A DNA stretch of 64,000 bases from Anaerohalosphaera lusitana (GCF_002007645.1 NZ_CP019791.1:620001-684000); one strand, 5' to 3'. Positions 9,514 to 19,222 are shown, counted from the first letter of the stretch. The notes: generated from the letters alone by a model not told the origin. Made by a program: numbers and translations.

Positions 9514-10155
9514 ATGAGGCTTAATAAAACTATTCTATTTTTGTTTACGGCTGCTGTAATCATTTCGCTGATGGCGGGTTGCGGCGCACACGGGAAGGAA
9601 GCCCATATGAATAATACGGAACTGAGATCTGTACAGCAGGCAAGTATCGTTGGTGAAAAAGCAATATCTGAAAATGTTCAATCTGCCACATTTGCGGGCG
9701 GCTGTTTCTGGGGTGTCGAGGCCGTTTTCCGCCAAACTGAAGGCGTAGTAGCAACCGCGGTCGGATATACGGGCGGCAGCAAGGAGAATCCGACATATCG
9801 CGAAGTCTGCACCGGGCGGACGGGCCACGCCGAGGCTGTGCGGGTTTATTACGATCCGGACAAGACAAACTATGCGAAACTGGTGGATAAGTTCTTCGCA
9901 TCGCATAACCCGACAACACTGAACCGCCAGGGGCCCGACGTTGGCACCCAGTATCGTTCCGCAATATTCTACCATGACGAATCACAGAAGGAAATCGCTA
10001 AGAAGACCAAGGAGGCATTGCAGGATTCGGCGAAGTTTGAGAGGCCGATCGTGACCGAGATTAAGCCCGCAGGCCCGTTCTATATGGCAGAGGATTATCA
10101 CCAGCGGTACTTCGAGAAGAACAAGGGCGCGTACTGTCCGCATCCCGTTGAATGA
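9514..10155 (+). CDS. msrA: Peptide-methionine (S)-S-oxide reductase, lipoprotein form
   Basis: Repairs methionine-S-sulfoxide in proteins. The catalytic motif GGCFWG has Cys64, followed by [15 protein letters not shown] and YRSAIFY, all typical of MsrA. Residues 1-23 form a lipoprotein signal with lipobox LMAGC (Cys23), placing the enzyme outside the cytoplasmic membrane, where oxidised envelope proteins would be its substrates. The start at 9514 is chosen because it gives a proper lipoprotein signal and has GAAAGGTG upstream; an earlier ATG at 9379 overlaps the response regulator. MsrB is not adjacent. Confidence 0.93.
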   Translation: MRLNKTILFLFTAAVIISLMAGCGAHGKEAHMNNTELRSVQQASIVGEKAISENVQSATFAGGCFWGVEAVFRQTEGVVATAVGYTGGSKENPTYREVCTGRTGHAEAVRVYYDPDKTNYAKLVDKFFASHNPTTLNRQGPDVGTQYRSAIFYHDESQKEIAKKTKEALQDSAKFERPIVTEIKPAGPFYMAEDYHQRYFEKNKGAYCPHPVE

Positions 10156-10180
10156 AGTTAGGCAATGATCCTGCGGTTTG

Positions 10181-11317
10181 CTAAGCGGTGAAGCTTGTGT
10201 CCCAGTCCTTCCAAACAGCTTCTCGGCCTGCCCGTTTGATCATCTTGGCGACTTCCGATGGGTCGCGGTCGTCCGCTATGACGAACTGTTCAGTAGAGTC
10301 ATCTTCTTCTGAATAGCCGCCCGGATTCGTCTTGCTGCCCGCGCTGATCCGCGTCACGCAAAGATTAACCGCATTGTTTCTCAGCTCAGCACTTTCGCGG
10401 GTGCTCAGGACGATCCCTGCGTCGGCGAAACACAATCGCAATGCAATCATCATCTGCACCAGTTCCCGTTCGCCCACGAGGTGTTCATATTCTTCGGCTA
10501 CATGCGGCGCGGGTCTAAGACGCGGGAACGAAAACGAAACCTGCGACCGCCAGTATTTTTTCATAAGGTACGCCGCGTGCTCAGCGAGTGCTAGCGTCTC
10601 CTGTCGCCAGTCCGCAAGTCCCAGCAGCACACCCAGCCCGAGCCTTCGCATGCCCGCTCGTGCGGCGCGGTCATAAGAATCTAGCCTTTGGTCATAGTCC
10701 GCCTTGGGCCCTGCGATGTGGTAACGTTCGTAAGTATCGCGGTCGTACGTTTCCTGGTACAGCGTCACGCCGTCGATGCCCGCATCGAAGCAGTTCTTGT
10801 AGCCCGCTTCGTCCAGCGGATAGATCTCAATCGAAACGCTGCTGAAGTCCTCGCGAAGCCGTTGTGCCAGTTCCGCGAGGTAATCGTTCGTCACGTATTT
10901 CGTATCCTCGCCGCTGACAAGAAGAATATGGCGAAAGCCTTCCGACGCGATCACCTTGCCGTCCTTTACCGCCTGGTCGATCGTCAGGCGGGTACGGCTG
11001 AACTCGGTTTGACAGTTGAAGCCGCAGTACAGGCAACTGTTCACGCAAACGTTCGAAACGTACAGCGGGGCGTACATTTGGACGGTCCGCCCGAACCGCT
11101 GGATCGTTAGCTGTCTGGCTTGCTGTGCCATCTCTTCCAGCAGCTCGCTCGCAGCCGGAGAAAGCAGCGCCATGAGCCTGTCGATGCTGTACCGACCGGG
11201 CGGCTGGGCGAGGTGTCGGCGGACCTGGTCGGTCGTTATGTTATCGATCATTGTTGACGTGTCCGGTGATTGCCGATCCAGCTTTTTGTCACGTAATATC
11301 TGTGCGAATTCGCTCAC
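10181..11317 (-). CDS. thiH: 2-iminoacetate synthase (tyrosine lyase), radical SAM
   Basis: Cleaves tyrosine to dehydroglycine and p-cresol for thiazole synthesis, the anaerobic alternative to the ThiO glycine oxidase. The radical SAM cluster is CVNSCLYC (Cys91, Cys95, Cys98), preceded by MALLSPAA and QRFGRTVQMYAPLY as in ThiH. The 378-residue length matches the family. The start used is GTG at 11317 with AAAGG further upstream; an ATG at residue 23 is an alternative. Third gene of the thiS-thiG-thiH operon, 21 bases after thiG. Confidence 0.93.
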   Translation of the reverse strand: MSEFAQILRDKKLDRQSPDTSTMIDNITTDQVRRHLAQPPGRYSIDRLMALLSPAASELLEEMAQQARQLTIQRFGRTVQMYAPLYVSNVCVNSCLYCGFNCQTEFSRTRLTIDQAVKDGKVIASEGFRHILLVSGEDTKYVTNDYLAELAQRLREDFSSVSIEIYPLDEAGYKNCFDAGIDGVTLYQETYDRDTYERYHIAGPKADYDQRLDSYDRAARAGMRRLGLGVLLGLADWRQETLALAEHAAYLMKKYWRSQVSFSFPRLRPAPHVAEEYEHLVGERELVQMMIALRLCFADAGIVLSTRESAELRNNAVNLCVTRISAGSKTNPGGYSEEDDSTEQFVIADDRDPSEVAKMIKRAGREAVWKDWDTSFTA

Positions 11318-11338
11318 TATCTATGTGCCTTTCGTGTA

Positions 11339-12109
11339 TCAGTCACGCAGGAACCCGGTAAGCGGGCTCGATGCATTTGCTGTTTTGCTGATCGCCGCTT
11401 TGCCCGCCAGGTACGCGGTTCTGCCTGCCTCGGTCGCGAGCTTGAACGCCTCAGCCATCGCTGCCGGATCGCCCGCTGTCGCGATCGCTGTATTGACCAG
11501 CACGGCGTCCGCGCCCATCTCCATCGCTTCGGCGGCATGGCTCGGCAGACCGAGTCCCGCATCAACGACGACAGGTACTGTCGCCTGTTCTATAATGATC
11601 TCGATTGCCGCTCGCGTGGTCAGTCCCTGGTTCGAACCGATCGGGCTGGCCAGCGGCATCACGGTTGCGGTGCCGACGTCCTGCAGCTTTTTCGCCAGTA
11701 TCGGGTCCGCGTTGATATACGGCAGCACCACGAACCCGTCATTGACCAGCGTCTCGGCAGCCTTCAGCGTCTCGCCGCCGTCGGGCAGCAGGTAGTACGG
11801 GTCGGGCGTGACTTCGAGCTTGACCCAGTTGATCCCGCTTGCCGCACGCGTCAGCCTTGCCAGCCGGACGGCTTCTTCCCCGTCTCGTGCGCCGGAAGTG
11901 TTCGGCAGCAGCACGCACCTGTCACGATCCACGGCCGCGAGCATATCGTCGTTCTCGTTCCGGATGTCCACCCGGCGAAGCGCGACTGTGACCATCTCAC
12001 TTCCCGATGCATCGATAGCTTTCGCCATGTCCGCATTGGACGAATACTTGCCCGTGCCGATGAACAGCCGGGAGGTGAATTCTTTGTCTGCGATCTTAAG
12101 TTTTTCCAT
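11339..12109 (-). CDS. thiG: Thiazole synthase
   Basis: Condenses deoxyxylulose 5-phosphate, dehydroglycine and ThiS-thiocarboxylate into the thiazole phosphate of thiamin. It is a TIM-barrel protein of family length (256). Lys97 in NWVKLEV is the expected Schiff-base lysine; FIGTGKY near the start and [16 protein letters not shown] and VDAGLG later are family motifs. The start overlaps the ribosome-binding site at the end of thiS, only two bases after the thiS stop, so translation is probably coupled. Confidence 0.96.
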   Translation of the reverse strand: MEKLKIADKEFTSRLFIGTGKYSSNADMAKAIDASGSEMVTVALRRVDIRNENDDMLAAVDRDRCVLLPNTSGARDGEEAVRLARLTRAASGINWVKLEVTPDPYYLLPDGGETLKAAETLVNDGFVVLPYINADPILAKKLQDVGTATVMPLASPIGSNQGLTTRAAIEIIIEQATVPVVVDAGLGLPSHAAEAMEMGADAVLVNTAIATAGDPAAMAEAFKLATEAGRTAYLAGKAAISKTANASSPLTGFLRD

Positions 12110-12111
12110 TA

Positions 12112-12327
12112 TCAGCCTCCGCCTACGAATCTTATCAGTTCTATCTGCTGGCCCGGCTGCAAGGACGTTTCAGCAAAATTTTTACGTTCAACGATCTGCC
12201 CGTCGATCTCCGCAACAACTGTCGCCGCGTCGATCTCGAGCTGCTGGAGAAGCTGCGATATGTTAGCGGGCATCGCATCAGCCTCGTAGCTGTGCTCCTC
12301 GCCGTTGATCTTCAATTTGTGTTCCAT
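12112..12327 (-). CDS. thiS: Sulfur carrier protein ThiS
   Basis: Ubiquitin-like 71-residue sulfur carrier whose C-terminal glycine is converted to a thiocarboxylate for thiazole formation. The product starts [11 protein letters not shown] and ends IRFVGGG, the required Gly-Gly tail. An ATG-initiated reading from 12327 excludes an upstream in-frame extension that would run through the riboswitch. First coding gene of the thi operon. Confidence 0.93.
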   Translation of the reverse strand: MEHKLKINGEEHSYEADAMPANISQLLQQLEIDAATVVAEIDGQIVERKNFAETSLQPGQQIELIRFVGGG

Positions 12328-12362
12328 ATTTGTCTCGCTTTTGACCAGTTCGGCTGGTCCAT

Positions 12363-12393
12363 AAAAAAACGCGCCCTCGAATGAAGGCGCGTC
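12363..12393 (-). terminator. Attenuator hairpin between TPP riboswitch and thiS
   Basis: On the minus strand GACGCGCC and GGCGCGT pair around a TTCATTCGA loop and are followed directly by seven T. It sits 18 bases past the aptamer and 36 bases before the thiS ATG, the place of the expression platform. Ligand-dependent termination is the natural reading. Confidence 0.85.
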
Positions 12394-12410
12394 GAAAAGA
12401 TCGTTTTCGT

Positions 12411-12503
12411 GCCTCCCTTCGCTGGCATTATCCAGATCAGGTACTAAGGGTTCCCGACTGCGGGATCTCAGCTCGGACCGATCGAGTCCGAGCACCCCTG
12501 ACA
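12411..12503 (-). promoter_or_regulatory. TPP riboswitch aptamer (THI element)
   Basis: The minus strand has the aptamer landmarks in order: GTCAGGGGTGC, then CTGAGATCCCGC (the CUGAGA pyrimidine-binding segment), ACCCTT, ACCTGATCTGGATAAT and GCCAGCGAAGGGA. It leads the thiS-thiG-thiH operon and is followed by an intrinsic terminator, so TPP should switch the operon off at the transcription level. Confidence 0.96.
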
Positions 12504-12602
12504 TTGTTTTCTGCGATTGTAATTCGTGGCTGGCCAAAAAGCAAGGCTATTGTGCAGTCAAACAATTTGAACAATACTCTCGCCGGGCGACAATCGGTCT
12601 GA

Positions 12603-14066
12603 TTAGAATTTCTTGCGGAACCTTGCGGATGGTATGTTCAGCAGCTTGCGGTACTTGGCCACGGTCCTGCGGGCGATATTCTCGATGCCCTTGTCCGCAA
12701 GTGCCTGCCGGATCTGATCATCGTTGAGTGGTTTTGACTTGTCCTCAGCCTCGACGATCCGCTGCAGCTCGGCCTTGACCGCGTCCCAGCTCTGCATCTT
12801 GCCGCTGGCGTTTTTGGTGCCGCCGCTGAAAAAGCCCCTCAACGGCACAAGTCCCTGCGGACACTGCATATACTTGCCCGCAACGGCTCGCGATACGGTC
12901 GCGACGTGCACGCCCACTTCATCTGCGATAGTTGCCATAGGCAGCGGTTTTAGGAACAGCTTGCCCTTTTCGAAGTACTCCTGCTGGTGGTTTACGATCG
13001 CCTGCGCGACCTGCAGCAGCGTCTGCTTTCGCTGGACGATAGCGTCCATGAGCCATTGGGCGGAGTGGATGTTTTTCTGCAGGAACTGACGTGTTTTATC
13101 GTCCACTTTGCGATTACGGGCCATCTGCGAATAGAAGCGGTTCACCCGCAGATTCGGCATATTTGCCTCGGCCAGCGATACTGAATATCCTCCGTCCGGG
13201 CTCGGTTCGACGATCACATCGGCGGTTATCGGGTGATTTTCGTCCCTGCCCACACGCAGGCCGGGCGACGTATCGAGCTTGCTGAGCCGTTTGATTGCAT
13301 GGTTTATCAGCTCCACAGGCACGTTCATTTTTTTCGCTATCTGCGGCAGGCGATTTTCCAGCAGCTCTGACCAGTGATCCTCGACCAGCTTGCGTTCCAG
13401 CGACATGTCCTCGGGGAACTGATCGATCTGAATCAGCATGCACTCACGCAAATCCCGTGCCCCCACTCCTGCCGGCTCGAGTTTCTGCACGAGCTGCAGC
13501 GCCTCGCGAAGGTGATCGATATTGAACGGATGCTTTTCTTTGTCAAGCTCTTCAACCGGGGTCGTCAAATAGCCCTTTTCGTCGATGTAGTCGATGATGT
13601 GTTCGCCCGCCTGCTTGACCTCGTCTTCGGCGTCGATCAGAGCCCACTGCTGCAGCAGCGAGTCGCGAAGTGACAGGCCCGAGCTCGCGGTGTTCTGCAT
13701 CGCTTCGAGCTTTTTGTCCTTTTCGGGTGTCTTCGGCCGGGCCGAGACGCTCATGGACTGGTCGAAATAATCGCCGAAATCATCGTTTATACTGTCAAGA
13801 CGCTCGAAATCGTCAGTATTGTCGCCTTTCTCATCGACCACGAGCTCTTTTTCGTCCAGGTTCTCGCATGCGGACTCTTCCTGCTCATCGCCTGCCTCAA
13901 TGCGTTCTTCAGCGATCTCGAGCACCGGGTTGCTGTTGAGCTCCGCTTCTATTTTTTCCTGCAAGGCCAGCAGAGGCAGCTGCAACACCTCCATCGACTG
14001 TATCATGCGGGGAGCCAGCTTCATCCGCTGTTCCAGCCGCATCTGGCCTGTCATTGACATCTTCAT
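12603..14066 (-). CDS. rpoN: RNA polymerase sigma-54 factor
   Basis: Alternative sigma factor that recognises -24/-12 promoters and needs an AAA+ activator. The 487-residue product begins with the glutamine-rich region I (RLEQRMKLAPRMIQSMEVLQLP), has an acidic region II at about 60-110, the core-binding region, and ends with the RpoN box ARRTVAKYRK at 465-474, close to consensus. A strong candidate target promoter lies before clpB at 33765. No activator gene is seen in the window. Confidence 0.96.
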   Translation of the reverse strand: MKMSMTGQMRLEQRMKLAPRMIQSMEVLQLPLLALQEKIEAELNSNPVLEIAEERIEAGDEQEESACENLDEKELVVDEKGDNTDDFERLDSINDDFGDYFDQSMSVSARPKTPEKDKKLEAMQNTASSGLSLRDSLLQQWALIDAEDEVKQAGEHIIDYIDEKGYLTTPVEELDKEKHPFNIDHLREALQLVQKLEPAGVGARDLRECMLIQIDQFPEDMSLERKLVEDHWSELLENRLPQIAKKMNVPVELINHAIKRLSKLDTSPGLRVGRDENHPITADVIVEPSPDGGYSVSLAEANMPNLRVNRFYSQMARNRKVDDKTRQFLQKNIHSAQWLMDAIVQRKQTLLQVAQAIVNHQQEYFEKGKLFLKPLPMATIADEVGVHVATVSRAVAGKYMQCPQGLVPLRGFFSGGTKNASGKMQSWDAVKAELQRIVEAEDKSKPLNDDQIRQALADKGIENIARRTVAKYRKLLNIPSARFRKKF

Positions 14067-14277
14067 AAGTCTGTCACCACTAATTCTTCGCTGTGATAAA
14101 ATTCTAATGCAAACCGCATACCATGATACTGTTTCAGCTTGTAAATGTTAATGGTTAACCGCCAAAGTTTAGTAAATTCAGCAGAAAATGCCCCTTTCCG
14201 AGCGGTCTTACAATTAAAACTCGCGTAAAAGTTTTAAGAAGTGCTGGAAAATGAGTGTGTGTGAGGCTGTAAGGGCC

Positions 14278-14883
14278 CTAGTCCATGTTTGATCGGCCAA
14301 GGATCGCCTCAGCCAGGATGGACCCGCTGCTGTACTCGATGCTCGAACCGCTCGGCAACCCTCGAGCGAGCCTTGTGATCTTCACCCCCAAGGGTTTGAC
14401 CAGCGAGCCTATATACAGTGCCGTGCCGTCGCCTTCCATGTTCGGATTGGTCGCCATGACCAGCTCTTTTACCTCGCCCGAGCGGACCCGCTTGAGCAGT
14501 GCATCTATCGTCAGGTCGGTCGGCTCGATACCCTCCAGCGGGGCGATATGCCCGCCGAGAACGTGGTAGACCCACTTGCAAAGTCCTGTCTTTTCGAGGT
14601 TTATGATGTCTTTGGACTGCTCAACCACGCAGATGACGCTGTGGTCGCGCTTCGGATCAGCACAGATTGCACATTTTTCGCCCTCGGCCAGATTATAGCA
14701 TACCGAGCAATGCCGCGTGTTCTTTTTGACGCTGCTGATCGCGTCCGCAAGCCCCAGTGCTTCCTTTGCATCGGCTTTGAGTATGTGGAACGCCAGCCGC
14801 TCGGCAGTCTTTGGGCCTATGCCGGGCAGATTGCTGAATTCCTCGATGAGTTTGTTGAGGCTTTCGGTGTATGCCTGATTCAT
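14278..14883 (-). CDS. recR: Recombination mediator protein RecR
   Basis: Part of the RecFOR pathway that loads RecA on gapped DNA. The 201-residue product has the N-terminal helix-hairpin-helix (LPGIGPKTAERLAFH), the zinc finger with CSVCYNLAEG and CAICADP, then a Toprim domain with CVVEQSKD and the Walker-like ATNPNMEGDGTA. It lies 12 bases downstream of dnaX, the usual pairing, but without the common ybaB gene between them. GGGAG precedes the ATG. Confidence 0.96.
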   Translation of the reverse strand: MNQAYTESLNKLIEEFSNLPGIGPKTAERLAFHILKADAKEALGLADAISSVKKNTRHCSVCYNLAEGEKCAICADPKRDHSVICVVEQSKDIINLEKTGLCKWVYHVLGGHIAPLEGIEPTDLTIDALLKRVRSGEVKELVMATNPNMEGDGTALYIGSLVKPLGVKITRLARGLPSGSSIEYSSGSILAEAILGRSNMD

Positions 14884-14895
14884 TGCAATAACTCC

Positions 14896-16602
14896 CTATG
14901 CGGACCTGTTCTGATCCTGAGGCACACGTTCGATCATTGCGATATTGGCGTCAAGGCCGTTCCGCAGCAGTTTGACCGCGGGGTCTTTCTCGGCCTCATC
15001 CCGCTCTTCGGCGCTTAGTTTGCTTCCTGGCGACTGCGGCTTGGGTATGTGCTTGCCGCTGGCTTTGGCTTTTTCGATCTTGACGATTAGTTTCTGGCCC
15101 GTCGCAGCCGACAAAAACTCCTCGATTCGTCCGTGCAGACTTTCGAACCTTTTCATCACGAAGCTCGTTGCCGCACCGAGGGTCAGTGTGTTGCCAGCCA
15201 GCTCCTGCGGCACTGTCTGCTTCAAAAAGCCGGGCAGTTTTGCGTATGGACCGACCGCTGAATCGAGTATCGCTGTCCAGTTATCTTTTAGCGACTCGAG
15301 AGTGACAGGTCCGTTAAGTACCTGCTGCTGCTGAGGTTGCGCCGGTTCTGACGAGTTTTGCTGCCCTGGCTGTGGTACGCCTGTCGGCCCGGCAGATGCG
15401 GATTTTTTAGCGTCTAAACTGGGTGGAAAGTTTTTTTTTAAGCCCGCACCGCCGGCATTGCCGCCGCCGCTCTGTATTTTCGCCAGTAACTGTTCGACAC
15501 CCAGGAAATGTTCGCTCAGTGCGAATCGCAGTATCGAAGCTTCCAGCAGCGCACGCGGCGTTTCGCTGTTCTTGATGGTCCAGCGGAGCTTTTCCAGCGC
15601 GGTTATATTATAGATAAGCCCGGGGATATCGAATTTTTCAGACAGTTTCGAAAGCGTATCCCGTTCGCTCGGCGTGAGGATGAGCAGGTCGCTTTCCTTG
15701 CTCGCGGCCTTAAGCACCATCATATCCCGCATCTGGTCGATCAGCGAATCCACGATCAAAATCGGCGTCTGCCCGGTCTTGATCAGTGATTCTATTGCCT
15801 GCAGAACAGCCGCAGCCTCACTGTCGCCGATATAACCGATCAGTTGTGCGACCTGCTCCCGGCTGGGTTCGCCGAGAAATTCTTCAAGTAGCTCCACCGT
15901 CAAAGGTTCGACGCCCGCACTTATGAGCTGATCGAGCAGGCTCAACGCGTCACGCATGGATCCGTTCGCAAGCCTTGCGACGTGCAGAACCAGCTCATCT
16001 TCGTACTTGATCCCCTCGTTCTGCAGTATCTTCTTGAGCTGTGCGCAGATCGTTTCAGGGTTTATGCTGCTGAAATCGAACCGCTGGCACCGCGACTGGA
16101 TCGTCGGCAGCACCTTGTTAGGCTCGGTGGTCGCGAAGATGAATTTGACGTGTGCGGGCGGCTCTTCCAGGATCTTCAGAAGGGCGTTGAACGCGTCAAC
16201 CGTTAGCATGTGCACTTCGTCAATGATATAGATCTTGAACCGCGATCGGGCGGGGCGGTATATCGCGTTCTGCCTCAGTTCACGTATGTTCTCGATGCCG
16301 CGGTTCGAAGCGCCGTCGATCTCTATTACATCGATATCCTCGCCCGTATTGATCGCCACGCAACTGTCGCATTCGCAGCAAGGCTCTGCTGTCGGCTCGT
16401 CTGCATTGAGACAGTTAAGCGACTTGGCCAGTATCCTCGCCATCGTCGTCTTGCCCACCCCTCGCGTACCGCTGAACAGGTACGCATGCGCGACTTTGTC
16501 CTTCTTTATCGCGTTTTTGAGCGTCTGCGCGACGGCATCCTGTCCGACTACGTCGTCGAACGTCTGCGAGCGATATCTTCTTGCGAGTACTGTGTAGGCC
16601 AT
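14896..16602 (-). CDS. dnaX: DNA polymerase III subunit gamma/tau
   Basis: Clamp-loader ATPase of the replisome. The N-terminal AAA+ domain has YRSQTFDDVVGQ, Walker A GTRGVGKTTMAR, a four-cysteine zinc module (CLN, CCECDSC), Walker B IIDEVHML and sensor FIFATTEPNK. Domain III follows at about 230-370. A proline- and glutamine-rich linker near 400-430 leads to a C-terminal tau-like domain, so the 568-residue protein is a short tau. It is cotranscribed with recR. Confidence 0.95.
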   Translation of the reverse strand: MAYTVLARRYRSQTFDDVVGQDAVAQTLKNAIKKDKVAHAYLFSGTRGVGKTTMARILAKSLNCLNADEPTAEPCCECDSCVAINTGEDIDVIEIDGASNRGIENIRELRQNAIYRPARSRFKIYIIDEVHMLTVDAFNALLKILEEPPAHVKFIFATTEPNKVLPTIQSRCQRFDFSSINPETICAQLKKILQNEGIKYEDELVLHVARLANGSMRDALSLLDQLISAGVEPLTVELLEEFLGEPSREQVAQLIGYIGDSEAAAVLQAIESLIKTGQTPILIVDSLIDQMRDMMVLKAASKESDLLILTPSERDTLSKLSEKFDIPGLIYNITALEKLRWTIKNSETPRALLEASILRFALSEHFLGVEQLLAKIQSGGGNAGGAGLKKNFPPSLDAKKSASAGPTGVPQPGQQNSSEPAQPQQQQVLNGPVTLESLKDNWTAILDSAVGPYAKLPGFLKQTVPQELAGNTLTLGAATSFVMKRFESLHGRIEEFLSAATGQKLIVKIEKAKASGKHIPKPQSPGSKLSAEERDEAEKDPAVKLLRNGLDANIAMIERVPQDQNRSA

Positions 16603-16622
16603 AACCGTAAATGCATTAAAAA

Positions 16623-16674
16623 ACGAAAAAATGGACCGATCCGCGGATTATCATCCTGTCGTCCCGGTCCATTT
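16623..16674 (-). terminator. Intrinsic terminator after the second Gfo/Idh gene
   Basis: A ten-base perfect inverted repeat, AAATGGACCG and CGGTCCATTT, encloses a 26-base loop and on the minus strand runs into TTTTTTCG. It separates the sugar oxidoreductase unit from dnaX-recR. Confidence 0.7.
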
Positions 16675-16747
16675 ATGTAATCTCTAATCGGCCCTTTTTG
16701 CAAGCACAAATTTCGAACGCTGCAAAATGGCTTGTCAGGTGCAACGA

Positions 16748-18211
16748 TCAAACCTTTTCCGGAACCACAAAAGGCTCACGGTATGTGCCCCGGCCGAGCT
16801 TATTCGCCCAGAAAGCGGGGCCGAAGTCCTCTTTTTCGACGAATGTTTCTTTTTTAGAATCCATTTCGAGCCACGGACCTACCACAACACCTTCTTTTTG
16901 CAGATCGATCCAGTTCATGAACAGGTGCTCTTCCAGCCGCCGCCAGACTTTTGCTGCATGGCTGTTCTCGCCTACCGCCTCCTGCGCCTTTTCGGGGTCG
17001 CTCTTCTGCCCCATGCGATAGGAGTAGTGAGCCATGTGGCAAAGTGCCGAAGATTTATGTCCCTTTTCAATTTCCGCAGCGAGGTTCTCCCGTTTTCTGC
17101 TTCTTACCGCGTCTATGAAGTTCTGCTGATGGTTGCCCCCGCCGTCGCCCCGGAACTGCTTGATCTTGTTGCCGTCATTGTCATAGATCCAGCCGCCCCC
17201 GCGGCCGCCGGCGAAATATCCGTCCTTGCACTGGATAATAATGCCAGTCTTGATCCCCCGATAATAATCCATCGAGTTGCGGTTTTTGTTCATAGGCAGA
17301 TTCTTCACTTCACAGATAACAGGTGCGGACTCGTAGTCGAGTATGGATACCATGGTATTCGGCGTCTCACCGTCATCGTCATAACCGTAACGGCCGCCGA
17401 CACTTAGCACACGCGGCGCGAGCTTATCCTCCTGCAGTGCCCACATTGCAAGATCGACCTCGTGGATTCCCTGATTGCCGATCGAGCCGTTGCCGTAATC
17501 CCATACCCAGTGCCAGTCGTAATGCAGTCTTTCCCGCATCAGCGGCTGAAGCTCGGCAGGACCGGTCCAGAGGTCATAGTCGATATGATCCGGTATAGGC
17601 TGCGGTCCGGGCACTTTGCCGATGCTTTTGCGACGGCGATATGTGAGCGTATGCACATACTCGATCTCGCCCAGGCTGCCTTCGTGAATGTACTGCATCA
17701 TAGGTATCAGTCCGATGTCCGAGCGGTTCTGCGTGCCCGCCTGTACGATGCGGTCGTATTTGCGTGCTGCTTTGACGAGTTGTCGGCCTTCCCAAATATT
17801 GTGCGAAACCGGCTTTTCAACATACACGTCCTTGCCTGCCTGACACGCCCAGATCCCTATCAGCGAATGCCAGTGATTCGGAGTCGCGATTACGATCGCG
17901 TCTATGTCCTTGCTGTCAAGCATCTTACGAACGTCGGTATAGGTTTCCACCGTCTGCTGGTCGTCGGTAAACTTCTTCTTTTCACGTGCGAGCAGATTGG
18001 TGTCCGGGTCGCAGATAGCGACTACGCGTGCGCCTTCAAGTCCACGTAAGTGTTCGATATGGTGTGCACCCTTGCTTCGTATGCCCGCCACGCCGATACG
18101 AATATCGTCATTGGCACCGCGAACCTGCGCCCAGGCGCTGCCGGCCATCGTCAGGCCCGCTGTTGCGGCAATGGAACCCTTTACAAAATCTCTTCTGCTG
18201 ATGCTGCTCAT
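16748..18211 (-). CDS. Tat-exported Gfo/Idh/MocA family oxidoreductase (second copy)
   Basis: Predicted exported NAD(P)-dependent dehydrogenase. A twin-arginine signal (SRRDFVKG, AWAQ cleavage) occupies residues 1-29; the Rossmann domain at 36-150 includes GVAGIRSKG and VEKP at 131-134; the long C-terminal domain reaches residue 487. It is only distantly similar to the 2505-3827 copy outside the shared motifs, so it is probably not a recent duplicate. GGAG precedes the ATG. It lies 34 bases downstream of a TIM-barrel lipoprotein gene, suggesting joint action on one sugar derivative. Substrate unknown. Confidence 0.86.
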   Translation of the reverse strand: MSSISRRDFVKGSIAATAGLTMAGSAWAQVRGANDDIRIGVAGIRSKGAHHIEHLRGLEGARVVAICDPDTNLLAREKKKFTDDQQTVETYTDVRKMLDSKDIDAIVIATPNHWHSLIGIWACQAGKDVYVEKPVSHNIWEGRQLVKAARKYDRIVQAGTQNRSDIGLIPMMQYIHEGSLGEIEYVHTLTYRRRKSIGKVPGPQPIPDHIDYDLWTGPAELQPLMRERLHYDWHWVWDYGNGSIGNQGIHEVDLAMWALQEDKLAPRVLSVGGRYGYDDDGETPNTMVSILDYESAPVICEVKNLPMNKNRNSMDYYRGIKTGIIIQCKDGYFAGGRGGGWIYDNDGNKIKQFRGDGGGNHQQNFIDAVRSRKRENLAAEIEKGHKSSALCHMAHYSYRMGQKSDPEKAQEAVGENSHAAKVWRRLEEHLFMNWIDLQKEGVVVGPWLEMDSKKETFVEKEDFGPAFWANKLGRGTYREPFVVPEKV

Positions 18212-18245
18212 GTTCTTACTCCATGTCCGATCTTGAACAAATAAC

Positions 18246-19157
18246 TTAGTACTCAGGACTTACTTTTACCGCTTCTATTTGCATTTCTAGGAAGTCAACG
18301 GCTTGGCCTACTTCGTTCGGAAAGTCCGACCACCTGCATTCCATAGAAATGCCGCCATTATAGCCGATATCCTTCAAGGCCTGCAAGTAGGGCGTGAAAT
18401 CTTCGCCGTTCTTGCCCGGATACCATCTTCCCTCGTTTTCCGCAATATGACAGTGCCGCAGATATTCACCAGCAGCGATTATCGATTCGGGTCCCTCGCC
18501 TTCCTGCATCATGTGATAGAAATCCGCGAGCACCCGAATATTCGGATGATGCACATCCTTTGCGATCGCCAGCGCCTCGTCAACCCTGTTTATGAAGTTG
18601 CATTCTTTACTTCGGAGTGGCTCGATCACGACGGTAACGCCGTCTTTGCCCGCAACTGGCCCCATCCTGCCCAAAAGTTCCACGAACTGCTCGCGAGCCC
18701 GGGTCGGGTCGAATCCGTCCGGTATTCGTCGCGAAGCTCCGCTGCCGAACACGATGTATTTGACGCCCGCCTCCTCTGCCCGCCTGAATGCGGTCTCGCA
18801 GTAAGTTATTATCTCATCGTGCTTTGCGTCAGGTCCGACCGATTTGAGCGATCCGGGCAAAAACCCGTTGCAGGCATATGTTTTCACACCTTCCTCTTCA
18901 TATTTGCGGTTTGCAGCTTGGAATACATCCTCTTCTTTCGTAGGCACTAGAAAACCCCGTACAGAAGATTCTATGTAATCCAGGCCTGCCCTTTCCATGA
19001 ATTGCGAGTCCGCTTTGGAAGTGCAAACGCCGATTTTGGGCGAGAAAGGCTCATTTTTGAGCTTAGCCGACTGCCGGGCCGAACAGGAACATAAAAGAAG
19101 GGCGATGCAGAGGAATTGGACAAAAAAGAATGTGCGAAGGGGCTGGATTTTTGCCAT
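18246..19157 (-). CDS. Sugar phosphate isomerase/epimerase-like TIM-barrel lipoprotein
   Basis: Xylose isomerase-like TIM-barrel protein (AP endonuclease 2 superfamily). Metal-ligand candidates are the Glu in VVIEPL, the Asp in VLADFYHMM, the His in RHCHIAE and the Glu in SMECRW. Residues 1-27 are a hydrophobic leader with a possible lipobox (LLCSC), so it is probably membrane-anchored outside the cytoplasm, beside the exported oxidoreductase encoded next. GAGGAG precedes the ATG. In this superfamily such enzymes isomerise or epimerise keto-sugars; the exact reaction is not deducible. Confidence 0.8.
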   Translation of the reverse strand: MAKIQPLRTFFFVQFLCIALLLCSCSARQSAKLKNEPFSPKIGVCTSKADSQFMERAGLDYIESSVRGFLVPTKEEDVFQAANRKYEEEGVKTYACNGFLPGSLKSVGPDAKHDEIITYCETAFRRAEEAGVKYIVFGSGASRRIPDGFDPTRAREQFVELLGRMGPVAGKDGVTVVIEPLRSKECNFINRVDEALAIAKDVHHPNIRVLADFYHMMQEGEGPESIIAAGEYLRHCHIAENEGRWYPGKNGEDFTPYLQALKDIGYNGGISMECRWSDFPNEVGQAVDFLEMQIEAVKVSPEY

Positions 19158-19222
19158 CAGAAACTCCTCAGAAAATTGCCGGAACCGTACCCGTTTCGAT
19201 AAGCCTTATAATGGCCGCTTAA

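Noticed and set aside
11625-11640. GGTTCGAACC resembling a tRNA T-loop
   Set aside because: It is inside thiG coding sequence and no cloverleaf or acceptor stem can be built around it. No tRNA was found in the window.
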